Positions 1 through 7,762 of a DNA stretch of 64,000 nucleotides are shown in pieces. The stretch comes from Wohlfahrtiimonas larvae_A. GTDB lineage: Bacteria > Pseudomonadota > Gammaproteobacteria > Cardiobacteriales > Wohlfahrtiimonadaceae. Each line of letters opens with the position of its first letter. Within the stretch, counting starts at the first letter, position 1. Both the position numbers and the translations under genes were made by a program. Below the pieces are notes generated by a model, which worked only from the letters and a program-made list of their open reading frames with translations, had not been told where the DNA came from and did not search any database. Where the stretch lies: positions 3,039 to 67,038 of the forward strand of contig JBEBSR010000006.1 of NCBI GenBank assembly GCA_040394195.1. The letters are read 5' to 3'.

Positions 1-656
1 GGCAATTCCACATCGAAACAATGTAAAACATCGTTACGAATACCAAATTCATCTTCCGTAATATATTGAATACTGCCTTTGTATTGGGCTGGCTCAACCA
101 AATCTTTTACAATGCCAGCTTCTTCTTCAGCTTCTTTATATAAATTATCTTTGAGTGATAATTCAGCTGGCAAACCACCTGCCACCAATTGATCATATTT
201 TAAAGGTGCAATCACACGATTAATAGAACGCTGTGCAATCCAAATATGCGGAACATCATCAATCACTGTGTAACCATTCAAATGAACACCATGCGCTTGC
301 AATGCAAGCAATGGCACAACGCCGCGTTCTAGTTGAAATATTTCAGTTTGGCGATCAGCATCCAAATAAATAGAGAAAAGCTCATCTCGCCAATTATTCA
401 CTAAACCTTCATCACGCAATTTTTGAGATAGCTCTTTCAAAGCATGTGAACGATCTTCAATGCTCATTTCTACAAACTCTTGAGCAAACATGCCCATTAA
501 ATTGCCAAATGTGAATTGAAAAATCTTAGGAAATTGATCAAATATAGCAATATGCGCTTTATTTACATAACCAACCTTCTGCCCTTGAAAGCTCAAAGGC
601 GTATAATTTGCTAGGTTTGGCGTTGGCAAAGCAGCCAATAAATGTTGATATGTCAT
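1..656 (-). CDS. Nudix hydrolase with DUF4743-type N-terminal domain (partial, C-terminus off the edge)
   Basis: Reading leftward from an ATG at 654-656, an open frame of 218 codons runs off the window edge. Residues 1-130 resemble the DUF4743 domain found in front of Nudix domains related to thiamine-pyrophosphokinase-associated Nudix proteins. Residues about 138-182 carry a Nudix-like box ending in KEAEEEAG, where the usual RE is KE. Proteins of this type are thought to hydrolyse nucleoside-diphosphate derivatives, possibly damaged thiamine diphosphate; the substrate here cannot be told. It begins 9 bp after the lipoprotein gene at 666 and is probably the last known member of the same transcript. 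Confidence 0.72.
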   Translation of the reverse strand, partial: MTYQHLLAALPTPNLANYTPLSFQGQKVGYVNKAHIAIFDQFPKIFQFTFGNLMGMFAQEFVEMSIEDRSHALKELSQKLRDEGLVNNWRDELFSIYLDADRQTEIFQLERGVVPLLALQAHGVHLNGYTVIDDVPHIWIAQRSINRVIAPLKYDQLVAGGLPAELSLKDNLYKEAEEEAGIVKDLVEPAQYKGSIQYITEDEFGIRNDVLHCFDVEL

Positions 657-665
657 AAGTAAACT

Positions 666-1250
666 TTAATGGCGATTAATATCTCTAACAATTGTTGGTA
701 ATAAACGTGCTAATGCACGATTATAAGCTTCTACACCGCCTGCTGCATCTTGTGATGTTGCTGGCTCAGTTGTTGAATAAATTTTAGAGAAGACTAATTG
801 ATGTGTCGTTGAATTCACTAAACGAACCATTAAGCTCAAATCAACTGTGCTTTTACCATCCACAAAGCGTTGTTGCATTTTTTGAATTGTTGCATCCACT
901 TTATATGGGCTCTGAATAGAAGTTGGCGCCATCAAAACATCTTGATAAGCATTCGATGCAATCAATGCATCCGCCAAAGCAACTTTCATCAAATATATTG
1001 GTGGCTCAACCCAAGCACTTTTCGTATATGCTTCAATTACATTAGCATTACGTGTATACGTAATATCCTTATTTGCACCCGTGCCAAAAGATTTCACATC
1101 ACTCACAGTAATTGAATATGGCTTTTGCTTATTACTTGGCTGAATAGACGAAATTACATCTGAATTAAAAGTGTATTGAGTTCTATAAGGTGCAGATCCA
1201 CAACCCGCAATGAATAATAGTGAAGCTAAAACTACTGTTAATTTTCCCAT
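666..1250 (-). CDS. ABC-type transport auxiliary lipoprotein (PqiC/LptE-like fold family) of the Mce operon
   Basis: The protein starts with a lipoprotein signal (hydrophobic VVLASLLFIAGC, lipobox cysteine near residue 17). The ATG at 1248-1250 is chosen because AAGGAG lies just upstream; an in-frame start 9 codons earlier would put coding sequence in front of the lipobox. The mature part resembles the ABC-type transport auxiliary lipoprotein family, which accompanies MCE proteins and sits at the outer membrane. It follows the mlaD-like gene by about 10 bp and is the last gene of the lipid-transport set. The role in phospholipid trafficking is inferred from context. Confidence 0.75.
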   Translation of the reverse strand: MGKLTVVLASLLFIAGCGSAPYRTQYTFNSDVISSIQPSNKQKPYSITVSDVKSFGTGANKDITYTRNANVIEAYTKSAWVEPPIYLMKVALADALIASNAYQDVLMAPTSIQSPYKVDATIQKMQQRFVDGKSTVDLSLMVRLVNSTTHQLVFSKIYSTTEPATSQDAAGGVEAYNRALARLLPTIVRDINRH

Positions 1251-1260
1251 TATATTCTCC

Positions 1261-2181
1261 TTATTCACCAGGGCCACGTTTAGGTTTAGATTTGCCCATG
1301 ATCAATGCATTTGGTTCATTATTCAATTGATTAATTAACTGAGAAGTTTGATATAAAATTGTATTCAACTCAGTAAATGTAGAATTCAAGTTTGGTATCT
1401 GTGTGCGAATAGATTTTCCTAAATTTTCGAACACGACTGCTGTTTGATTCCATGATTCCAATGTGAGATCTGCATTATGCAATGTTACCTGCAAGTCTTC
1501 TGATGTTTTCTTCACATTATCAGTAATCACGCTGAATGAATCAAAAGCCTGTAAAGCTCTATCCAGTTTTGGTTCAATACGATCCACCATATTCGCAACA
1601 TCTTCAGAACTATCAGCCAAATTGTTTGTTAAGCGATCCATGTTTTTCAAGATATTATTAATATGCTCAGCATTTTCTTGCGTCACAACTAAATCTAATT
1701 TGGAAGATAGATCAGAAACAGACTTAGATACTTCATTGAAAGCTGTATCTAAGCGCTTGGCTAAAGATGCACCATTCTTAATGCTAGGTACTGGATTTTC
1801 TGATGTTGGTACAATATCAGGTGAAGTTGCTCTCCCACCAGTTAAGCTCACACCCACTAAACCTGTGATCCCACGGCTTGTTAAAACAGCCTCTGTATCA
1901 GCCTTAATTGGCGTGCCTTTAATAATATCCAAAGAGATAATCACATAGCGTGGATCTTTTTCATTTAATTGAATTTTACGGACAATACCAACATCCACGC
2001 CTTTATAGTTCACAGATGAATTGACTGATAAGCCTGAAACTGACTCCGTTGTAACAACTTTATATGGTAAATAAGTAACTTTTTCAGTACCTACTGTTAA
2101 CCAAACTACCAGTGTTAATAATGCGATGGCAAACCCCACCACAAAAACACCGACAGCAGCAAAACTAAATTTATTTTCCAT
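1261..2181 (-). CDS. MlaD/MCE-family lipid-binding protein of an ABC lipid transporter
   Basis: A 306-residue protein with one N-terminal membrane anchor (about residues 8-30) followed by an MCE domain (about 38-115, with SVNYKGVDVGIVRKI) and a long, probably helical region to the C-terminus. MCE proteins form hexameric rings that bind lipid in the periplasm and dock on a permease-ATPase pair. It overlaps the ATPase gene by 11 bp, so translation is probably coupled. It is longer than E. coli MlaD (183 aa) and closer in layout to MCE proteins that work with an auxiliary lipoprotein rather than with MlaC. No mlaC gene is present. Confidence 0.85.
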   Translation of the reverse strand: MENKFSFAAVGVFVVGFAIALLTLVVWLTVGTEKVTYLPYKVVTTESVSGLSVNSSVNYKGVDVGIVRKIQLNEKDPRYVIISLDIIKGTPIKADTEAVLTSRGITGLVGVSLTGGRATSPDIVPTSENPVPSIKNGASLAKRLDTAFNEVSKSVSDLSSKLDLVVTQENAEHINNILKNMDRLTNNLADSSEDVANMVDRIEPKLDRALQAFDSFSVITDNVKKTSEDLQVTLHNADLTLESWNQTAVVFENLGKSIRTQIPNLNSTFTELNTILYQTSQLINQLNNEPNALIMGKSKPKRGPGE

Positions 2182-2962
2182 AAGTTTCCTCTGTCGCTCG
2201 TCCTCTTGGACCTTGAAAATAATGCTGTATTAAAGGATGTGGATCCTTCACTAATTCGCCTATGGGTTTATAAGCTAGAATTTTTTTCTCACCCAAAAAG
2301 GCAACTTTATCTGTAATTGCCCACAATGAATCTAAATCGTGCGTTACCATCATAATAGTGAGCGAAAGTGACTCTTTCAGCTGATTCATCAAGTCATCAA
2401 ATTCACCTGCACCAACAGGATCTAAACCAGCTGTTGGCTCGTCTAAAAATAATAACTGCGGATCTAATGCTAATGCTCTTGCTAATGCTGCTCGTTTAAT
2501 CATGCCACCAGACAGCTCTTTCGGTAACAAATGTGCAGCATGCGGAGGTAAACCTGACAAAATAATTTTAAGCTCCGCAAGCTCTTTCATTTCTGCATTG
2601 GATAATGATAAATGTTCTTTCATCGGTACCATTACATTTTCTAGTACGGTCAAAGAGCTGAATAATGCACCACTCTGGAATAACATCCCAAAACGTTTTC
2701 TTAAATCCATCTGTTGTTGGCCATTGATTCCCCAAACTGGTTCACCCATCATATAGATTTGTCCAGAATGCGGTTTCAACAACATAATAATTGCGCGAAG
2801 CAGTGTTGTTTTACCAGAACCTGAACCACCAACTAAAGCAACCAACTCGCCTTTTTTCACTGTCATGTTTAAATCTTCATGTACAGAATGAGTGCCAAAG
2901 CGATTATATAAATGCTCAATCTCAATTGCGATATTGGATTTATCTGAAATAATATCTGTCAT
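2171..2962 (-). CDS. MlaF-like ATP-binding protein of the Mce lipid transporter
   Basis: A 263-residue ABC ATPase. Walker A is GGSGSGKTT at residues 45-53, the signature is LSGGM, and Walker B is LLFLDEPTAGLD, followed by a switch histidine in MVTHD. It would power lipid movement through the STAS-permease encoded just upstream. Its start codon overlaps the permease stop (TAATG). In E. coli the equivalent is MlaF, which also needs the STAS protein MlaB; here the STAS domain is fused to the permease instead. Confidence 0.88.
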   Translation of the reverse strand: MTDIISDKSNIAIEIEHLYNRFGTHSVHEDLNMTVKKGELVALVGGSGSGKTTLLRAIIMLLKPHSGQIYMMGEPVWGINGQQQMDLRKRFGMLFQSGALFSSLTVLENVMVPMKEHLSLSNAEMKELAELKIILSGLPPHAAHLLPKELSGGMIKRAALARALALDPQLLFLDEPTAGLDPVGAGEFDDLMNQLKESLSLTIMMVTHDLDSLWAITDKVAFLGEKKILAYKPIGELVKDPHPLIQHYFQGPRGRATEETYGK

Positions 2963-4077
2963 TAGATCGGAACGTTCCTTGTAATAATTGAGAAGATCGC
3001 ATCACAAATGATGACCAAAAAGATTGCCTGTACAACAGAAACGGTTGTTTGCTTACCAACACTATCTGCACCACCTTTTACACGAAAGCCCTGATAACAA
3101 CCTGTCAATGCAATGATTAATGCAAAAATAGGAGTTTTTGCTAAACCTACAATTAACGTATTTACTGTCATGACCTCTGGAATTCGGTCTAAAAACACAG
3201 TAAATGATACATCTAAATAGTTATTGGCTAAAACCATGCCACCAAAAATACTGCAAATATCAGCAAATACAGTCAATAATGGTAGTGCAAGCACTAATGC
3301 AAATGCTTTAGGTATAACCAATTGATCCAATGGATTGATCCCGATAGTCTTCAAAGCATCAACTTCTTCATTCACAACCATCGTACCTATCTGTGCAGCA
3401 ATCGCTGAGCCTGTTCGACCCGCAACAATGATCGCGGTCATCAAGGGCGCCAATTCACGCAACATTGAAATAGAAATCAATTCAACAACGAAGATATTTG
3501 CACCATATTGCTTCAACAGCGCGCCACCTTGATACGCAATTACGATGCCGATCAAGAAATTCAACAAACCAATAATAAATAAAGCTTGAACACCACCAGT
3601 TTGCACATTAGACCATAAAGCTTTCCAACGAATTTTCGTTGGATTCGCTAGATTTTTGCCCATAACAATGGAAACACGGCCAACAAAATCAAAAAAGTTA
3701 TAAAACTGTCCTTTCACATCATAAGCAAGCTTACCTGCGGATGTGAAGAATGAATCTTTGGGTGCTGGCGCTAAATCCTCACACCTAACCTTGTCTGTAC
3801 GCGCAGTAATGAATTCAACCAAAGTTGAAATTTCATCATGAAACTTCACAAGCTGAACTGTACCTTGCTGTGCTTCAATTTGGCATTTGAACTTGCTCAT
3901 CCAATATGCACCACTTGTATCCATGGCAACCAAAGCATCACCATTGATTTCAATAGGTTGCTTTAAATCTATATTAGAAAAATTAACACTCGCAATGGAT
4001 TTCTCAATCGCCGCAGTATTAGCAATTGTCCAATCCCCTTGTAATGTTAGTTGATTTTTATCTTGTATTAACATCAT
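2962..4077 (-). CDS. MlaE-family permease with fused N-terminal STAS domain
   Basis: Residues 1-110 form a STAS-like domain related to MlaB, with MDTSGAYWM at the usual phospho-acceptor loop. Residues about 120-371 form an MlaE-type permease with several membrane spans and the conserved ELAPLMTAIIVAGRTGSA segment that contacts the ATPase. The fusion makes it 371 aa, against about 260 for E. coli MlaE. The ATG overlaps the PH-domain gene stop by 4 bp. The expected role is transport of lipid between the inner membrane and the periplasmic MCE ring; the direction of transport cannot be read from sequence. Confidence 0.87.
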   Translation of the reverse strand: MMLIQDKNQLTLQGDWTIANTAAIEKSIASVNFSNIDLKQPIEINGDALVAMDTSGAYWMSKFKCQIEAQQGTVQLVKFHDEISTLVEFITARTDKVRCEDLAPAPKDSFFTSAGKLAYDVKGQFYNFFDFVGRVSIVMGKNLANPTKIRWKALWSNVQTGGVQALFIIGLLNFLIGIVIAYQGGALLKQYGANIFVVELISISMLRELAPLMTAIIVAGRTGSAIAAQIGTMVVNEEVDALKTIGINPLDQLVIPKAFALVLALPLLTVFADICSIFGGMVLANNYLDVSFTVFLDRIPEVMTVNTLIVGLAKTPIFALIIALTGCYQGFRVKGGADSVGKQTTVSVVQAIFLVIICDAIFSIITRNVPI

Positions 4078-4694
4078 AGGCTTTCATTCTCAACAACTTG
4101 AGTTGTTAGTAATTGAGGAAAACGAATCGCAGGTAAACGGGCTGTTAATCCACCAGAAGCTTGAATGATCAAAGTACCAACTTGTAGGAAACGACTGAAT
4201 ATGCCTTTTTTAATATGAAATGCATCAATATGCATTCTTGGAAACTCCACAACTTGTGGCTTCAATAAACCTGTTTCCACTAAAACACGCATATTTGTCA
4301 CAGTAATGCGAGTTGATAAAAATGTAAAAGTTGCACGAATCAAACGGTATAAAGCATACACTATCACTATTTGGCTCAACCACTTTCTAGGATGCAAACG
4401 TGTTTCACTTAAAAAACTATAAATAGAATCAGGTAAATGTTCACGCAATAAGCCTGAACCTTGATGTAAATAAAACTGCACTTGATATTTCAATGAATCA
4501 GCTATGGCTGTTGGCTCATCAAATACCACTAATGAATACAGTGAAAATGAGCCTTTCGACACAGCTTTCAACCATAAATAAAAGCCCAATAGTAATAATA
4601 ATCCAGGTACGACAAAGATCCACCAATGGGTATATTGTTGTAATAATATTTCTTCGTTTCGTGCTAAATCTTCTTCTTTTCTACTGAATATCAT
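4074..4694 (-). CDS. Membrane protein with bacterial PH (bPH2-like) domain
   Basis: A 206-residue protein starting at an ATG preceded by GGAAAAG with good spacing; a TTG 13 codons earlier is less likely. One strong membrane span lies near residues 22-45, with a second hydrophobic stretch near 110-130. The C-terminal part (ITVTNMRVLVETGLL, then basic and hydrophobic strands) resembles the DUF304/bPH2 family. The function is unknown; bPH proteins often sit at the membrane and some bind lipids or partners. As first gene of the Mce operon it may be an accessory factor of the transporter, which is inference from position only. Confidence 0.65.
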   Translation of the reverse strand: MIFSRKEEDLARNEEILLQQYTHWWIFVVPGLLLLLGFYLWLKAVSKGSFSLYSLVVFDEPTAIADSLKYQVQFYLHQGSGLLREHLPDSIYSFLSETRLHPRKWLSQIVIVYALYRLIRATFTFLSTRITVTNMRVLVETGLLKPQVVEFPRMHIDAFHIKKGIFSRFLQVGTLIIQASGGLTARLPAIRFPQLLTTQVVENESL

Positions 4695-4711
4695 ATCTTT
4701 TCCAATATTTA

Positions 4712-5287
4712 TTATGGATTCATTCGGCGCCAACGCTCAGGATTTTGTTGCGCTCCAGAAACTTTCCAAATACCTAAGCGCGACATTTTAGCTTTTTTCT
4801 CTGCATTTATATAGTCTTGATCTTTATTATATCGGTGATATACAACAGCAGCCCCCTGCTTCACCATTTCCAAACCTAAATCTTTATTATCAATGTATAG
4901 TTTGCCAATCATACGCTGATATTGATCTTGCTCTATAATCTTAATACGAATAGCTTGATTATGACCAATCATCGCCTTAAGAGTTTTAGTAGCAAAATCG
5001 CCCCAATGCTCTTGCCTAGTTTCAGGTGCATCCATCCCCCAAACTCTAATATAACGTAAACTTCTTTCAGAACTTTTCAATGATTTTGGACATTTCGCAA
5101 CAATTGTATCACCATCCACAACCCGAGAAATTTCACAAATAAGCTCAATGGGATAACGAGAATAAGGAGATTTATCATAACGGCTTTGAGGTTCTTCATC
5201 GAAAGATGACAACCAAAATAAACATATGCATAAACCGACAATAACTAAAACATTAAGCCATCGGTTAGATTGGCGAGATTTATTCAC
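4712..5287 (-). CDS. Membrane-anchored thermonuclease-like (SNase-fold) protein
   Basis: The C-terminal two thirds match the staphylococcal nuclease fold: VVDGDTIV, then IRVWGMDAPE holding the catalytic Arg and Glu, then YQRMIGKLY with the second Arg. A single hydrophobic span (LNVLVIVGLCICLFWL) precedes it, so the enzyme is probably anchored in the inner membrane facing the periplasm. The start is uncertain. The frame stays open upstream into pgpA. I chose the GTG at 5285-5287, which has a weak AGG upstream; a TTG at 5309-5311 is an alternative. It overlaps the next gene region only slightly at its 3' end. It degrades nucleic acid by family; its physiological role is unknown. Confidence 0.75.
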   Translation of the reverse strand: MNKSRQSNRWLNVLVIVGLCICLFWLSSFDEEPQSRYDKSPYSRYPIELICEISRVVDGDTIVAKCPKSLKSSERSLRYIRVWGMDAPETRQEHWGDFATKTLKAMIGHNQAIRIKIIEQDQYQRMIGKLYIDNKDLGLEMVKQGAAVVYHRYNKDQDYINAEKKAKMSRLGIWKVSGAQQNPERWRRMNP

Positions 5288-5318
5288 CCACCAACCTAAA
5301 TATTTGATCAACCTCTTC

Positions 5319-5819
5319 TTAGAAGAGATAGCCAACTCCCCATAAAATAATGTGCATACAGATGAGCGCCATAATGCCTGCAAACACATCATCAATCATA
5401 ATGCCAAAGCCGCCTTTAACTTTTTGATCAATGATTTTAATTGGCCATGGCTTTATCACATCAAAGATTCTAAATAAGATGAATCCTAATAAAATATTTA
5501 TCCATGAAAATGGCACTAGGAACATTGTGATGAAAAAGCCAACAAACTCATCAATCACAATCCCACCATGATCATGCACACCTAATTCTTGGCTAGCCTT
5601 CTCGCTCACATACCAACCAAATAAAAAGATTGCTATTACAGCAACTACATAAGGAATTGGTGATAAAAAGCTTAATAGCATCCAAGCTGGAATTGATGCA
5701 ACCGTGCCAAAAGTTCCTGGTGCAACAGGTGCACAACCTGAGCCAAAACCTGATGCAAAAAATTGCATTGGCGTTTTAATTGTAATTTTCACATTGTGAT
5801 CATGCTTGTCTTTCATCAT
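5319..5819 (-). CDS. pgpA: Phosphatidylglycerophosphatase A
   Basis: A 166-residue membrane enzyme that dephosphorylates phosphatidylglycerophosphate to phosphatidylglycerol. Family marks are SGCAPVAPGTFGTVASIP near residues 27-44 and IVIDEFVGFFITM near 80-95, with several membrane spans. Length is as expected for PgpA (E. coli 172). Its ATG overlaps the orn stop (ATGATGA), so the two are likely translated together. It is usually linked to thiL in other gammaproteobacteria; thiL is not adjacent here. Confidence 0.9.
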   Translation of the reverse strand: MMKDKHDHNVKITIKTPMQFFASGFGSGCAPVAPGTFGTVASIPAWMLLSFLSPIPYVVAVIAIFLFGWYVSEKASQELGVHDHGGIVIDEFVGFFITMFLVPFSWINILLGFILFRIFDVIKPWPIKIIDQKVKGGFGIMIDDVFAGIMALICMHIILWGVGYLF

Positions 5820-6355
5820 TTAATATAGTGCTCACGATAAAATCTCAATTCACCGATGGATTCACGAATATCATCCAAAGCTTGATGTGTGTTTTGCTTA
5901 GCGTATGTTTCACCTTCAGGATACCAGCGTTTAATCATCTCTTTAAACGAACTTACATCCACATTACGATAGTGTAAATAATTATCCACCAATGGCATAT
6001 ATTTTTTTAAAAAGCGACGATCTGTTCCGATACTATTGCCACACAATGGTGAGCTATTTTCAACGATCCACTGTGATAAAAACTCAAGTGTCATCTGTTC
6101 TGCTTTTGCTAAATCAATTGTACTTGCTTTCACACGATCGATTAAACCAGATTGCCCGTGTGTATTTTGATTCCACTCATCCATTAAATCTAAAACAGCT
6201 TGAGACTGATGAATTGCAATGACCGGGCCTTCGGCCACAATATTCAAGTCACTATCTGTCACGATGGAAGCAATCTCAATGATGTGATCACGCGTCTCAT
6301 CCAATCCTGTCATTTCTAAATCGACCCAAAACAAATAACGATCACTTGTCTGCAT
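5816..6355 (-). CDS. orn: Oligoribonuclease
   Basis: A DEDDh 3'-5' exoribonuclease that finishes RNA decay by cutting 2-5 nt oligomers and also the pGpG from c-di-GMP breakdown. The start ATG at 6353-6355 follows AAGGTG and gives the standard N-terminus FWVDLEMTGLD, which holds two of the catalytic acids. HIIEIASIVTDSDL, NSIGTDRRFL and the late HQALDDIRES provide the remaining DEDDh residues. Length of 179 aa matches E. coli Orn (181). Overlaps pgpA by 4 bp. Confidence 0.93.
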   Translation of the reverse strand: MQTSDRYLFWVDLEMTGLDETRDHIIEIASIVTDSDLNIVAEGPVIAIHQSQAVLDLMDEWNQNTHGQSGLIDRVKASTIDLAKAEQMTLEFLSQWIVENSSPLCGNSIGTDRRFLKKYMPLVDNYLHYRNVDVSSFKEMIKRWYPEGETYAKQNTHQALDDIRESIGELRFYREHYIK

Positions 6356-6430
6356 TGCTAAATCACCTTCAAAAATAAAGGGACATTCTATCATGATGTC
6401 CCTTTAATTGTATTTCACTGATTTTGATTG

Positions 6431-6958
6431 TTATTTAGGAATGACACCACAAGCCATTCTTGCGCCACCACCGCCTAACGGTGCTGGATCATCAGAGAAG
6501 TTGTCACCATGAACATGCACCATAATTGCACGATCTTTAATGTCAGAAACAGACTTAATGCGTGGTGCTAATACCGCTGTTGTTGCTGTACCATCTGCCA
6601 CGACATGCAATGGTGGTAAATCACCTAAGTGGCCATCTCCCCAAGGTGCCCCATGTTTTTTTGTATCAGCAGGATCAAAATGACCACCAGCTGCTAATGC
6701 AGGCCCTTTTGTGCCATCTACCGCTGTATTATCACAACTTGGATTTGCATGAACATGGAAACCATGCACACCTGCGGTTAATCCAGTTAAATTTGGCGTG
6801 AAGACAACACCATATTTTGTATCTTGCAATTCAACTGTGCCGATCTTATCTGTAACGCCATCAGCTGTAACGATATTCATATCAACTGTGACGGTTTCTG
6901 CCAATGAATATGAAGTAAACAATGCTGATAAAGACAATGCCAAAACGATTTTTTTCAT
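6431..6958 (-). CDS. sodC: Periplasmic Cu/Zn superoxide dismutase
   Basis: The ATG at 6956-6958 has GAGG at good distance and opens a signal peptide (MKKIVLALSLSALFTSYSLA). The mature enzyme has the copper and zinc ligands in HGFHVHANPSCD, GGHFDP and MVHVHGDNF, plus the closing cysteine in GGGGARMACGVI. It converts superoxide to hydrogen peroxide in the periplasm. Length is 175 aa, typical for bacterial SodC. It stands alone between orn and a LOG gene, both on the same strand. Confidence 0.94.
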   Translation of the reverse strand: MKKIVLALSLSALFTSYSLAETVTVDMNIVTADGVTDKIGTVELQDTKYGVVFTPNLTGLTAGVHGFHVHANPSCDNTAVDGTKGPALAAGGHFDPADTKKHGAPWGDGHLGDLPPLHVVADGTATTAVLAPRIKSVSDIKDRAIMVHVHGDNFSDDPAPLGGGGARMACGVIPK

Positions 6959-7043
6959 GTTAACCATCCTCTTATAATTTATTATTGAGAAATAATTTTG
7001 CACAACTTCTTTACAGTAGCATTAAATCATTCAGCAAACGAAT

Positions 7044-7652
7044 TTATACATTATGCTTTTTCAAAATATCCATCACTTCTTCTGATGAATTCACGATATA
7101 AACCCAATCAAAGGTATCTGCACTGATGAGTCTTTTATCCATCAATGATGTTTTAAACCAAGTAAATAATTGCGCCCAAAAATCATTATCAAATAAAATC
7201 ACTGGAGAGCGCTTTAATTTGCCCGTTTGAATCAACGTTAACACTTCAAATAATTCATCCAATGTACCAAAACCGCCTGGCATACAAATGAATGCAGATG
7301 AGTAATTAAAAAACGTGAGTTTTCTAGGAATAAACTGTGAGAACTTTAACGGTTTTGTCTGATAAGGATTAGGATGTTGCTCACGTGGCAATACAATATT
7401 TAAACCAACTGATTCAGCTTTACCCTGAACTGCACCTTGGTTTGCGGCTGCCATAATGCCAGGCCCACCGCCTGAAATAATTGCAAAACCCGCTTCTGCT
7501 ATCTTCTGTGCAACTTCAACTGTTGCTTGATAATAGTAATCATCCTCTGGGATTCTTGCTGAACCAAAGATTGTCACAGCTGTTCCTAAATCATGTAATG
7601 TTTCTTCTGCTTGCTTTAATTCTTGATCAATTTGATTCGCATTCCACAACAT
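7044..7652 (-). CDS. LOG-family protein (TIGR00730 type, nucleotide 5'-monophosphate phosphoribohydrolase)
   Basis: A 202-residue Rossmann-fold protein with the two LOG motifs: GGGPGIMAAANQGA and PGGFGTLDELFE (PGGxGTxxE). Relatives release ribose 5-phosphate from nucleoside monophosphates, including cytokinin ribotides. A GAGG lies just before the ATG. It is divergent from ubiD. A lysine-decarboxylase label is sometimes attached to this family but is not supported by the motif. Confidence 0.85.
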   Translation of the reverse strand: MLWNANQIDQELKQAEETLHDLGTAVTIFGSARIPEDDYYYQATVEVAQKIAEAGFAIISGGGPGIMAAANQGAVQGKAESVGLNIVLPREQHPNPYQTKPLKFSQFIPRKLTFFNYSSAFICMPGGFGTLDELFEVLTLIQTGKLKRSPVILFDNDFWAQLFTWFKTSLMDKRLISADTFDWVYIVNSSEEVMDILKKHNV

Positions 7653-7728
7653 AGCATCCTCTTTTGCTTTTAAATATCATCATTCAAAGTTAAGTTGGGA
7701 ATTATAACAGAAGCATTTTTATTAATGT

Positions 7729-7734
7729 TATAAT
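7729..7734 (+). promoter_or_regulatory. Possible -10 element upstream of ubiD
   Basis: A perfect TATAAT preceded by TG-like context (TGTTATAAT) lies 29 bp before the ubiD ATG. No good -35 is seen at 16-18 bp, so this would be an extended -10 promoter at best. The assignment rests on sequence alone. Confidence 0.35.
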
Positions 7735-7762
7735 CAGATTTTTTTGGATTGGACTGATCGGC

